Assembly (NCBI GenBank): GCA_025617375.2
Contig: JAMYGW020000001.1
Coordinates: 2,480,001 to 2,544,000, forward strand
DNA: 64,000 bases
Source of the DNA: Acarospora socialis
Taxonomy: Eukaryota > Ascomycota > Lecanoromycetes > Acarosporales > Acarosporaceae
Reading direction: 5' to 3'
Part shown: piece after piece, positions 1 to 11,080 of the stretch
Numbering within the stretch: the first letter of the stretch is position 1
Layout: every line of letters starts with the position of its first letter
Made by a program: the position numbers and the translations under genes
Notes under the pieces: model-generated
Told to the model about the DNA's origin: nothing
The model's input: the letters and a program-made list of their open reading frames with translations, nothing else
Database searches by the model: none

Positions 1-1
1 A

Positions 2-1997
2 GTGTACTCTGGCCTTTACGAATATGAAGGCAACGTGGTGCCCTACATCGTCGTCGTAAAGGTTGGCAAGGAGTCCGAGCAGAGCAAATCGAAGCCTGGC
101 AACCGTGGAAAGCGAGACTCACAGATATTGCTCCTCAGCTTCCTGAATCGTGTTCATCATCGTTCGCCCATGTCACCACTCGAGTTAGAGATGTTCCACC
201 AAATCAACAACATCATCGGGGTCGACCCCGAGTTGTACGAGTACCTCCTGATGGTCGACGCCGACACTAGTGTGAAAGAGGACTCTCTCAATCGTCTTGT
301 GGCGAGCTGTGCCAATGACGCCAAGATCGCTGGCATATGTGGTGAGACTAGTTTGGAAAACGAAGAACGGAGCTGGTGGACGATGATCCAGGTCTATGAA
401 TATTATATCTCTCATCATCTTGCCAAGGCATTTGAGTCACTTTTTGGTAGCGTTACATGTTTGCCTGGATGGTAAGTTTTGGTTGACTTGATTGTGTCTG
501 CGAAACTGACGGCCAGACAGCTTTTGCATGTACCGCCTCCGGACCGCAGATAAAGGCCGGCCGCTGGTTATATCTGACAAAATACTCAACGAATATAGCG
601 ACTGCGAAGTCGACACACTACATAAGAAGAATCTGTTGTCGCTTGGAGAAGATCGATATCTCACCACACTCATGACGAAGCATTTCCCTGCCATGTCCTA
701 CAAGTTCGTTCCCGACGCTTATGCCAGCACTGCCGCTCCTGAGACATGGGGTGTCCTCGTCTCGCAACGGCGTCGCTGGATCAACTCTACCATTCACAAT
801 CTAGCAGAGTTGGTTTTCTTGAAAGATCTTTGCGGCTTTTGTTGCTTCAGCATGCGTTTCGTCGTCTTTATCGACCTCTTTGGCACTATCATTTTACCCG
901 CCACTTGTGCATATCTTGGTTATCTGATTTACAGGGTCGCTACCCACTCCGGTCAGTTTCCCTTGATCTCTATCATAATGATTGCCTCCGTGTACGGCCT
1001 TCAAGCCATCATCTTCATCATCAAACGACAATGGCAGCACATTGGCTGGATGATCATCTACATCATCGCCTTCCCCATCTACTCCTTCGTCCTACCCATC
1101 TACTCCTTCTGGAACCAAGACAACTTCACCTGGGGCAGCACGCGCATCGTCATCGGTGACAAGGGCGACAAGAAGATCATCGCCGTCGAAGACGAGGGTT
1201 TCGATCCACGCAGCATCCCCCTCCAGCGCTGGGACGACTACGCCGCCCTCAACAACCTCCCTGGCCGTCGCGGCGGCACCGGAAGCATGGAGAAAGTCTA
1301 CCAAGACGGCTACGACAACCGCTACGAGATGGACGACCTGCATTCCGTCTACTCGTCCGTGAAACCCGCCTCGACCATGCTGACCGGTTTCCCGACCCAC
1401 GCCCCGCCCTACATGCCGCCTCAATCCCCCGCCCCATTCGGCGCCGTCTCGAACCGCCAATCGGCCTACTCCAACTTCACCCCCTACACCGACGCCCCAC
1501 CGCAGCAGCTCTACGACCACCGCCACATGTCCATGCCCGGCATCACCGACCACCCTTACACCGACAACCCCTTCGCCAGCCGCCCCGCCCTCGTCGTCAC
1601 GCCCAGCACCGACAACCTCATCGGCATGCAATCGCCCCCGCTTCCGCATCCGCACCGGCAGAGCAGGAGTACTCTCGGCTTTACCAGTCGGCCCGTCAGC
1701 ACGCTGGATTTTCAGCGAGTGACGGCGGGGCCAGATGATCGTGCGGTTGTCGAGGCGATCAGGACTTGTTTGAGTGAGGTCGATTTGGATACGGTTACTA
1801 AGAAACAAGGTATGTCAAATAAATCCTGAGTCTTGGTGAAAGGGTTAAGGTTGATGTTGGTAATGTGATGATGAATGCTAATGTGTCTGGGAATGGTAGT
1901 GAGGGCGTTGGTCGAGCAGCGACTGCAGACGGAGCTGGTGGGTGAGCGGAGGGCGTTCCTGGATCGGTGCATTGACGATGAGTTGGAGAATATGTAG
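2..1997 (+). CDS. chsD: Class IV chitin synthase (Chs3p/ChsD type), 5' partial
   Basis: Processive membrane glycosyltransferase that polymerises UDP-GlcNAc into cell-wall chitin. Exons are <2..471, 521..1809 and 1900..1997, giving the last 618 residues of a protein usually about 1200 long; the 5' end lies outside the window. The catalytic signatures are present in order: the NRGKRDSQ stretch, a VDADT metal site, GEDRYLTT, and the QRRRW product-binding motif. Several membrane spans follow (residues about 255-360). The tail after WGSTRIV is Pro/Ser-rich and low in complexity. The last exon encodes a DEK-like C-terminal fold that begins in [19 protein letters not shown] and ends ELENM. Splicing at 1809/1900 removes an early in-frame stop and restores that domain. 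Class IV is chosen over class V because the sequence between the motifs matches Chs3-type enzymes; the part that could carry a myosin motor is not in the window. Confidence 0.93.
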
Positions 1998-3427
1998 CGT
2001 GTCTGGGCTTTGTGAGCGTGGGGCCTGAGCGAGGGCGTACGCGGGAGCATTAGGGGGGAACGTGATCGTGTGGCTTTCGATGGGCATTGCAAGCAGGTTG
2101 GATTAGGAAACGGTATGCATAGCGTGTTTATAAGGTAATTAGCTGTGAGCATCTAAGGGACAATCTTGTTTGTTGCATTAGATAGCCTTTCTTTTGGCGT
2201 TTCCTATGTTTGGACTAAGTGGCCTGGGGTCGGGGTGAATGGGGATGTAATAGCTATGTTAGCCAAGTTAGCATTCACTCTTCAGTTCTCGACGGGTCTG
2301 GGGTTCGGCCCTGCTCGCCTCGGACCCTGGTTCCTATCTTGGTGTAATTGTCAACCAGACCCAGCTCACTCACTCAAATCTCGCGGCATAGCTTTTCGAC
2401 TCCGGTAGCTATCTATACCCAAGTTACGATGGCAAGGCTCAAACTACGATTAACATGGCTAGTCTTATGCAGGGTGGCGATTTGATGAAAGCCTCGGCAG
2501 ACCCAAAGGATATCAAGACGGCCACGGTACCGATCTCTGAGCGTGTTATGTTCCAGCAGTTGGCGCAGTACACATGGACCGACCTCGAAGTAGATAACGT
2601 CCAGCAAACTCCTTTCATTGCCTTTGGGACGCGGCCCTGCGACATACTTGATCCCAGCGACAACCGTCATCCCTCGAACAGTCTGTTCTACCGGGCGTGA
2701 GCAATCTCGCCACGGACCTTGCTTACAATGGTAATTGCCATTACGCACTTGACGCCCAAGCCAGTGTAGCAAACCCGAACGACGCAACGGCGCCTTGGCC
2801 AATAATGTGCCTAAGAGGAAACGCTCTCCTGGGAGGAACGAACAAGGCTATGTCGGACACTGCTGCTAACGACCAAGTCTTGCTGTTGCACACTCCCAGT
2901 CCCTAGAGACGTAACATGGAGTGACTGCTCTTCCAATAGAGGCAGACGAGTAGAATCAAACGCTCCCTCGCTCATCCTCAATTCACCCGGCCGCTGCCCC
3001 TTCCACGAGTAATGGTGGGCGTGGGCTGAGCGGGCCTCACTATCGAGTGATGTGGCTCTCCTCCAAGGGTGAGTAACGTCGAAGCCGGTTACAAGTATGG
3101 CTCTCTTTCTCCACGCGTCGCACTCTTTTTGGAAGCTATCTTCCGCTTCACTTGAGGATGCACAGATCATTTCCACCGGCTTCTAATGGCCCGGTCAACG
3201 TTCACTATAACATACATAACTATAGAACGGCCAAATCTGGCGTGCCCCCCCTTCTAAGTTATGTATACGCATGCAGTTGATTCACCATTCTCCCTATTTC
3301 AATTTACTCAAGGTCAGCCTCCAGTACTTTGCCATAGGATAGCTTTACCATCTCCACAGACCGCCTAAGCTCCCATATCCGATCACTAGCCGCTAATCTT
3401 CAGCTTCGTGCGAAACTACTGACCGGA
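1998..3427. other. Gene-free stretch, 1.4 kb
   Basis: It lies between the chitin synthase stop and the GST start. Short open frames occur on both strands at 2413-2906, but none has a recognisable motif, a convincing splice pattern or a preferred strand. The last few hundred bases are presumably the GST promoter. Nothing else is supported. Confidence 0.5.
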
Positions 3428-4437
3428 ATGACTAAGCCTATCGAAGTGTGGTTGTCACGTAGGTTCTGAACGGTCGATGTACTAAGTCATGGCGAGCTTA
3501 CGTTTATGTGCTAACAATTGGCAACCCAGCCCCAGGTCCAAATCCTTGGAAAGTAAGAAACCAATCATACCCACCCTAATGATTGCCCTACTTGACGTTC
3601 TCTCCGCTTCCTAGGTGATCATCATCCTCGAGGAGCTCCACATCCCGTACAAGATCACGTCCATCCGGTTTGAGGACATCAAGAAGCCGCCGTTTATCGA
3701 AATCAATCCGAACGGCCGCGCTCCCGGTGCGTCTTCGACATTATAAGGTCTGCTCTGCTCACACAGTAAGAAAGCTGACCTCTGCGACTAGCCATCATTG
3801 ATCCCAACACCGACCTTACGCTCTGGGAGTCGGGCGCCATCATCCAATACCTAATCGAGCAGTATGATACGCAGAAGAAGTTGACGTACGAGTCCGTCCA
3901 GGACAGGCAGCACCTCAACCAATGGCTCATGTTCCAGATGAGCGGGCAGGGCCCTTACTATGGACAGTGCGGCTGGTCAGTTATTCTCACACACAGCCAG
4001 GCACCTATACGCTGTTGAAGTAGAGGGTGAGTCTGACATTTGCTGACAGGTTCAATGTGCTGCACCCCGAGAAGCTGCCATCTGCGCAGGAGCGTTACAA
4101 CAACGAAGCCAAGCGCATCCTCAGCGTGCTGGAGAACCAACTAGCTGGAAAACAGTGGCTCGTGGGGGATAAATGCACGTTTGCCGACCTCTCGTTCGTC
4201 ACTTGGAACGATAGAATGGATATGGTGCTGGGAGTCCCCGATTCGAAGCCATTGAAGGACTTCCCGAACGTGGAAGCTTGGCATGACCGCATGATCTCGA
4301 GAGACTCGTTCAAGAATGCTATGCGTACCAGGGAGAAGCTGATGGATGAGCAGGGCCTGATGCCAAATGGCATGCCGAAGGGTATCAACAACATGGAAGA
4401 ATATGAGGCTAAGATGAGGACTGAGGGGGATGCCTAG
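3428..4437 (+). CDS. Ure2p-like glutathione S-transferase
   Basis: Cytosolic enzyme that conjugates or reduces with glutathione, of the Ure2p/GstA group common in ascomycetes. Five exons (3428..3458, 3530..3552, 3615..3726, 3792..3975, 4050..4437) give 245 residues, normal for the family. The N-terminal thioredoxin fold starts with VWLSPPGPNPWKV. It contains the cis-Pro loop NPNGRAPAI and the glutathione-binding LWESGAIIQYL. The C-terminal helical domain carries GQGPYYGQ and the conserved KCTFADLSF stretch. The tiny second exon (23 bp) is needed to join the first strand to PNPWK, and all four introns have GT..AG ends. The start is the ATG directly before the conserved KPIEVWL. The gene stands alone with gene-poor DNA on both sides. 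The specific substrate cannot be inferred. Confidence 0.92.
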
Positions 4438-4817
4438 GCTTGAGGTTCTGAGCCCATGATGTTGGTAGATGGCATGCTTGCTGGCTTGAATCGCCTCTTG
4501 CGCTTCTCAGCCAGTACGCAGCTTGATGTTTTCAGAGCTGATTCTCCTCAATTCTTGCGTGTCTTTTCAGATACTTTCAGACACTGTCAGTTAGCATCTC
4601 AGAAAACCTGGCCTCACTAGTTTCACACATGCCTCGCTGCATACACGCTCAAACATCTTGACCACTTAAGTAGCAGTTTTGCGCAACCAAGATCTGCCTT
4701 CTACTCTTCTAGTCCTCAAATTTGTGGGAGGACCTGAATCAGCTAGCCCGTCGCCCATACCATTCTAGAGCTATCTCTCACCATGATTTAGCAGACTAGA
4801 TTGAATGCTGTGCAAAG

Positions 4818-5275
4818 AATTAGCGGCGAATTATTAGAATCACCCCCAACTTGAGAATTCCTTCCTCGTTTCACCCCTAAATCAAAGATATTTCGCAATT
4901 CTCCCTCACCCATCTTCCCGAATCTATTGACACCTATCATTTAGGCCCTCTATACCTAGTCTTATGCCTAAAATCATGCCTAAAATCATGTCTAATCTCA
5001 TGCCTAAAGGTCACACCTAAACTCATGTCTAAACTCATGTCTAAGTCTGTGCAAAACCTCTCTCTGAACTCAAGTCAGAGATATGACTTTTGACATGAGT
5101 TTAAACATGACTTTAGATATGAGCCTAGGTGTGAAGACCTAAAATCATAGGTGTAAATAGGTAGGGGGAGAGGTGTGGGGCAGAGTTGTGGAAAATCCAT
5201 GATTTAGGGGTGAAATGAGAAGGGCATTCTTAAGTCGGGAGTGATTTTAGACTTCTAGTAATTCGCCGAAGAATT
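4818..5275. mobile_element. Foldback/MITE-like inverted-repeat element with internal tandem units
   Basis: The two ends are imperfect inverted copies of each other. The left end runs AATTAGCGGCGAATTATTAG and the reverse complement of the right end reads AATTCTTCGGCGAATTACTAG. Both arms continue inward through matching blocks, including CACCCCTAAATCA on the left (about 4876-4888) and its complement near 5201. The core (about 4960-5046) has roughly seven direct repeats of a 12-13-bp unit, consensus ATCATGYCTAAA, and complements of this unit recur at 5090-5150. There is no open frame for a transposase and no clear target-site duplication. This fits a non-autonomous foldback or MITE element, but the family is not recognised. 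Confidence 0.65.
4960..5046. repeat. Degenerate 12-13-bp tandem repeat in the foldback core
   Basis: About seven consecutive units resemble ATCATGCCTAAA, with CTCATGTCTAAA and GGTCACACCTAAA variants. The unit is also seen in complement on the right side of the element, so the tandem array takes part in the hairpin. Confidence 0.7.
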
Positions 5276-5549
5276 AGACTTGTTGATCAGAAAGGTGTGC
5301 CAGAAGTGAGATGAAAATTGAGCAGGTCTCTCAATTTAAATGATGGGATACATTGTGAGGTAGAGCGGAAGAACCACAGGTTTATTAGTTGGCACGATAT
5401 GTGTCTAGAAGATATTGAGAATGTCCATGAGCTTTTCTGTAGTTCAACGCCAGTCGTAGCGTCATGTATATTGACATAACTGGCCAGAAAAGGTGACAGA
5501 TTGAATGATGGCCCTGAATATGCAGTGGCTTGTCCCTAGGGTGCTGTGA

Positions 5550-5565
5550 GGGGGGGGGGGGGGGG
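5550..5565. repeat. Homopolymer, 16 G
   Basis: An uninterrupted run of 16 guanines in gene-free DNA 370 bp beyond the IDH2 stop codon. The length in the assembly may be unreliable. Confidence 0.9.
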
Positions 5566-5934
5566 TGGTGTTGTTTATGACCAAATGCTCCCATTCTTTC
5601 ACTGCCTTTCAATATCTTCAAGTTCACCTCTCAGGTGTCCATTGTGGCGGATCTCCATGACATCGCTCTCCTGTGTCCGATGGATATCGGTTAGGGCTAG
5701 GAAGGAGTGGTTGAGGGTTTTTGCTCCGCTGATGGACAGGAACAGAATCTAGAGCGCTATCCATCTATGGTCATGACAGCAGCGAGGAAGGAGTACAATA
5801 TATTCAGGAAGATTGCGAACGTTTTATGAGTACAGTAGAGTGCTGGGTCGCGTATACACAAGATCCACCATCCATCCATCCACCGTCTGCCATTCAAAAG
5901 GACAATCACAAAGGTCAATGTAAAGGGACCTCAA

Positions 5935-7265
5935 CTACTTCAGCCGCTTGATGATGGCGTTGGCGTATTCGTGCGTCTTCGCTTTGCCGCCTAGGTCGCC
6001 GGTTAATGTCTAAAAAGATCGCCGTCAGTCAGTGATTATCACCAATCATGGTAAACCGGTAGGGGAGAGTTAATGGGAAGGAAGACAGACCTTCCCCTCC
6101 GCCAAAGTGTCGAAAATGGCTTTCTGTATTTTGTCCGCGTGGTCGAAGAGTCTCATATGCTGCAACATCATTATACTACTCAGCAACAACGCCGTCGGAT
6201 TCGCCAGACTCTTGCCGGCAATATCAGGCGCGGAACCGTGGACGGCCTCGAAGATGGAGCACTCGTCGCCGATGTTGCCAGAGGGCGTGAGACCCAGGCC
6301 ACCGATAAGGCCGGCGCACATGTCTGACAGGATGTCGCCGTAGAGGTTGGGCATGACGAGCACCTTGTCGTTGTAGGGGGTGGGGTCGGTGACGATCTTC
6401 AGGCAGGCGTTGTCGAGCAGCTCGGCGTCGAACTCAATATTGGGGAAGTCCTTGCTGATCTCACGCGCAATGCTCAGGAACAGGCCGTCGGACATCTTCA
6501 TGATGGTCGCTTTGTGCACCGCCCGCACTTTTCTCTTGCCCACGTCTTCAGCGTACTGGAAGGCGAAGCGGAGGACTCGCTCCGAGGCCGCACGTGTGAT
6601 GAGCTTGATGCTTTGCACCACGCCGTCCACCACAACGTGCTCGATCCCCGAGTACTCGCCTTCCGTGTTCTCGCGGATCAGCGTGATGTCGACGTCGTCG
6701 TAGGGTGTCTTGTAGCCGGCGATGGACTTGCAGGGACGGACATTGGCGAAGAGGTTGAAGGTTCGTCGGAGGGTCAGGTTCAGTGAGACGTGGCCTTTGC
6801 CGATAGGCGTCTGATAGCAGGTTAGTAGACTGTGTATGCACGGCTGCTTTCGATAGTGACTTACAGCTAGAGGGCCTTTCAGCGCCACGAAGTTCTTCTT
6901 TACACTTGCAATAGCCTCGTCTGGTATCACGGTCTTTCCGTCCTTCAATTGTGGGGTAACATCGACTGGTTCCCATTTGATCGGTACCTGATCCAGATCA
7001 GCATTTTCTTAGGATTACCGGTTTGGCATGGTTGCTCCCTACATCGGCCGCAGAGAAGATATCTTTGACAGATTGTGCGATCTCTGGCCCAATGCCGTCT
7101 CCTTCGATAAACGTTACTGTGTATTTGCCCTTTATATGAATCCACCCCATCAGCGAATCTGTTGTATATGAGGCCGCGGCAGTACCTCAAGCCATAAGGC
7201 CTTATGGAGACCAGGCCGGGCCACGTGCTGGCAGTGTTGGCGTACATCTGAGCCTTTTGAGCCAT
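5935..7265 (-). CDS. idh2: NAD-dependent isocitrate dehydrogenase, catalytic subunit 2
   Basis: Mitochondrial TCA-cycle enzyme that turns isocitrate and NAD into 2-oxoglutarate as a heteromer with Idh1. Well supported exons on the minus strand are 7129..7043, 6987..6865, 6810..6091 and 6009..5935. They encode the nucleotide-fold start [17 protein letters not shown], the substrate loop [33 protein letters not shown] and [11 protein letters not shown]. The last small exon ends [10 protein letters not shown]. The IDH2 rather than IDH1 identity rests on [13 protein letters not shown] and NLYGDILSD. The N-terminal exon is uncertain. An ATG at 7265 opens [13 protein letters not shown]; splicing at GTCTCC to AAAG before 7129 restores the frame but leaves a short presequence without the usual arginines, so the true first exon may differ. 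Confidence 0.88.
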
Positions 7266-7876
7266 TGAACTTTGCAATCTTATCTTGATATGGTACAGAG
7301 TAGAAGCGTGTCTGTGTCTAGGTCAACGTAAAGTCAGCCATCGGTTCGTGACGGTCACACGGAAATTGAGAATCTGCACGAGGCTGCTAAAGCGTAACGA
7401 ACCTGCGTCACTGCGGGAACCCATCGTTGCGGCGCGTTAAATTTTCGCAGGCATTGCCGTGCCGGCACGGCAATAGAGCGACAAACTAGCATTGTGACGA
7501 TGAGCTGCGAGTCCCAAGAGCTTTAAAAAGCTGTCGAGAAGCTGATGCGGAGGACTGACGTAGCTCGTGAAAGGATTGAGGAGAGCTTCGATAAAGGCGG
7601 CGCCAAAAGAAGCAATTGCCCTGCAAGCGCACGGACGTCACACCGAGTTTGGGATACGGTAAAGTTAACTCAAAGTTGCATAAGGTAAGTTACCTATGCC
7701 AATTAATTCGCTTCATAACTGCATATCGAGCTCCATACGGTAGCTCGAGCTTCACTGTCCTGGGTTATGTAACAATTCACTTCTCCTTTCTACGTTGCAA
7801 ACACTGTCTTTCCCTTACCAATTGACATCTCTTATAGCAGCCCCTTTGACTTGGACAGGTTTGGACAGCGCTCATA

Positions 7877-10800
7877 ATGACGGACTATGAGCGTACAATC
7901 CTCAATCACTACAATCTCACAACACCATATCCGAACGAATGGCCAGCAGAAAATGATGACAGTGATGCTTCAGAGGATGATCTGCTCGCCGACTTCAAGA
8001 ACAATCCATCAATAAGGAGGTCCAAGTCAAGATACTCTGCCCTTGAACGAAGTGGTAGTGACCGGCGAAGCCTCGTGCCCGGGACCGAGAGAACGGGAAA
8101 TGGGGCAGGCAACCTCGTACAAAAGGATGAGCCAGATCCACTGGGGGGTCCAGAAAGTGTGGTGCGGATTCTGAGACAGCGGGGTCTGCCTGTGGAGGAC
8201 AACGCGCGGTTACGTGAGTGCATCATGGAGGGCTGGCGAGCAGCGCAAAGCTGATTACCTGTCAGGGAACCGATTCATGCTGTCGTCTACTACTTTCTCG
8301 CCCGCTCTCTTCTTATCTCAGGTTCATTCCGAAGCATCGACACAATCGCTTCTCCAGGGCCTGGAGTTTCTTTCACGGTCAATTGACCAAAAATCTGCCT
8401 CCCTAAAATTACTGGTTGAGTCCAACTTTGAACGTTTCGTGCGGGCAAAAGCGACGATTGACAACGTCTATACGGAAATGCGGAACCAAGGGATAGAGAA
8501 GGAACAGGAGAAACGTCTTACCCATTCACGACATGCAAGTAGATCTAGTACTCATCTGCGAAACGGTTCTCTTCACAAAACTGGGCCAGGTGATGACAAG
8601 CCGCTGTCTAATGATAGGAGAAAGAATGCCTTGATTAAGGAGAGCGAGTATGGTGTCCAAGGTATCAAGTCACCATTGATCGAGGGTTTGGTAAAGGCCG
8701 AGGAGGTTTGGGGACCAGCACTGGGAGGCCGAGAGCGCGAAAACAGTTTAAAAGCCGTTCTGGAATCTATAGAGAGCTATCGCGGAATCTTTGACCTAGG
8801 TGCGAGCATCGCTGACAGTATTAAGCGTAAAGACTACGAGAGTGTTGTCGAGGACTACCTGCGTGCGAGAAAATATGCGGACAAGGCGAAGGACATCGCT
8901 GACACGGCAATATCCAACAAAACTCCTCTAACTGATTCTGAGCTCCATCGGATCATCGTCACAGGACGCATGTGGTTAGAGGTTGACGGCCAGATTGAGC
9001 ATTTCAAGCGAGATATCTGGCGGAAATTGACTGGACTCCAATCAAACTTTCAATCTGCGAACAGCGACAGCCAACCGGCAGAGCATATGGAGCTCATTAG
9101 AATTTTGCTGGAGTTGGGTGTTGAAGATAACCCTATCTGGGTATGGCTTCTCAGTCGGTATGATCACCTCAGGAGTAAGATCAATTCGACATTTGAGCGC
9201 TCCAGGGTGGAGATCGAAGTCTACCGACGTGAGCTTGCAACGAGAGACAAGCCGAACGCTCAGACCACGGCTTTACACTTACGATCCTCCAGTCAGTCTG
9301 TGCTAGGTGGATCGGCCCAGAACATGGATTCGGCAGACATCCTTGAGCTATGGGAACACATCTACAACTCCTTCAATGGCATTCTTTCCAAAGAGGGCGG
9401 GATATTAGGCGAGGTCATTGACTTTTGGGAGAGCGCGCAGTCGTTCATTGACGGCAAGGTTCAGAAAACTCTACCCACCGGCATTGAGGGACAAAGTCGA
9501 AAGCATCACCGACTCTCCTCCGATGGTATTAGAGACCTGCAAAACGGCACGATCGAGTTGGTTGGTATTATCCGAGATAACGTCTTTTCCTTCTTTGCAG
9601 ATCCTCCAATCGAGGACATTTCTATGCTATTCTCTCCTCTCCCGCCAAGTACACCAAGTACGCCGAAGTCTCCAACTCTTGCGCCGGATGTGTTCCAAGA
9701 GTCCCGCTTCAAATTCGATCGAAACAATCTGCCTCCGCCATCTCCAAAACGAGGAGAAGCATGGGAAGAGTTTGCATTTTGGCCGCCCTACGCTAATTCG
9801 TTAAGCGCAGTGCACTATCTCAGCAAGCTACTCATTTTAGTGAGTACTGCAGCGAGTGAAATGGCTACAATGAGTCCCGTTGCGCCAGGTACCAGCGCCT
9901 TGGAGCGATTGAAGCTGTTGGTCAGAGGAGCCCGCGAAAGATCTGTTCGTGCGGTTTGTGCTGCGTGGAACAAGGATGCGGAAGAATTTAAGCTTTTGGA
10001 AGATTGGACTCGCTCTCCGGAGAAGAAAGATCTAACAAAAATGCCTTTGCAGTTCACAGCGTTCGAGAGTTGGATACTCGCTGGCACACAGAAGCTTCTC
10101 TACCTCTCCGAGGCAATGACAAAACAGGGATCGGCTGACGTGGTAACCCCTCCACCTGCCAAGCTCCTTCAATGGGTCAGAAGTCAGTTTGTGGCAAGTC
10201 TGTACAAGGCTCTGAGTGGAATGGTAGAGATTGCAGAGAAGTCCGAGGAAGCTCCTGATGACGAGTGGGGTAACAACTCGGACGGCCTAGCGCTTCCGAG
10301 CGCAGCCACGGCCCCGGATGGCGTGACTGCGACAGCTGTCAACGCACGGAGCAGGGTAACATCTTCAAGCATATGTTAAGTTAGGTGTCTGGCTAACTTT
10401 CAATGTAGAGCGTCCGGATGCTGCTAACACTCAGTAATGTAAAAGCCATCCGCGGAGACGTGGTACCTCAGCTCATCACACAGTTCGAAACGAATTTCTC
10501 CGTCAAGCTGGCAGAAGAATCAAAGACTATTCGGGACGTTCTTGGCCAGATAGAAAGTCGGTTATTTAACTCTTACACAAAGCCAACCGTGGAGAAACTG
10601 TCTTCTATCATTGAAGCTGGCATCTTGACCTCATCTTGGATGCCAACAACCAGCAAGCCGGCCGAGGTGCGCCCCTACGTTTACGACACCCTCCTCGTTC
10701 TAGTCATCGTGCACACCGAAGTATCTACGACAGCGTCTTCCTTGACATCCCAAATCCTCTCATATATTCTAGAGCAGGTCTCGATTGCTTTACTCGAGGC

Positions 10801-11080
10801 CTTCAAAAAGCGACAGAAGTATTCTCTGCCGGCTCTGATGCAGGCAACATTGGATGTGGAATTCATGGCTCAAACGTTAAGCCAGTATACGACCGACAAG
10901 GCCAGTGATACACAAAGCCAGATATACTTAGAGCTCGACCGAGGCACGGATAACGATGCCAGAATGAGGTTACAAGATGAGCTGCCGGATATGAGGGCGA
11001 CGCTGAAGAGATTGCGTGAGAGCACGAGGGGCGAATTTGCTTGCTTCAAGAAGCAACGAGCTCAAAGAGAGCGATCTTGA
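7877..11080 (+). CDS. sec5: Exocyst complex subunit Sec5
   Basis: Subunit of the eight-protein exocyst that tethers secretory vesicles to the plasma membrane at sites of polar growth. Three exons (7877..8213, 8266..10355, 10409..11080) give 1032 residues, normal for fungal Sec5. The N-terminus has the acidic start typical of fungal orthologues, then DEPDPLGGPESVVRILRQRG. After the first intron come the strongly conserved SSTTFSPALFLSQVH, SLLQGLEFLSRSI and ESNFERFVRAKATIDNVYTEM, which form the coiled-coil core region. A Ser/Pro-rich linker (about residues 560-600) separates the two helical halves. The second intron rejoins NARSR to SVRMLLTLSN, without which the frame stops. The ATG at 7877 precedes the conserved ILNHYNLTTPYP. 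Regulation is not visible. Confidence 0.92.

Larger units (their letters stand above)
4438..5934. other. Gene-free stretch, 1.5 kb, holding a foldback element
   Basis: This is the interval between the convergent ends of the GST gene and IDH2. It contains the inverted-repeat element at 4818-5275 and a run of 16 G at 5550-5565. No coding region is supported. Confidence 0.6.

Noticed and set aside
1092-1808. Long minus-strand frame opposite the chitin synthase tail
   Set aside because: It is antisense to a GC-rich coding exon, with Gly/Val/Arg-rich low-complexity content and no motif.
2413-2906. Overlapping frames on both strands upstream of the GST gene
   Set aside because: No recognisable motif, no consistent splice pattern, and the two strands compete equally.
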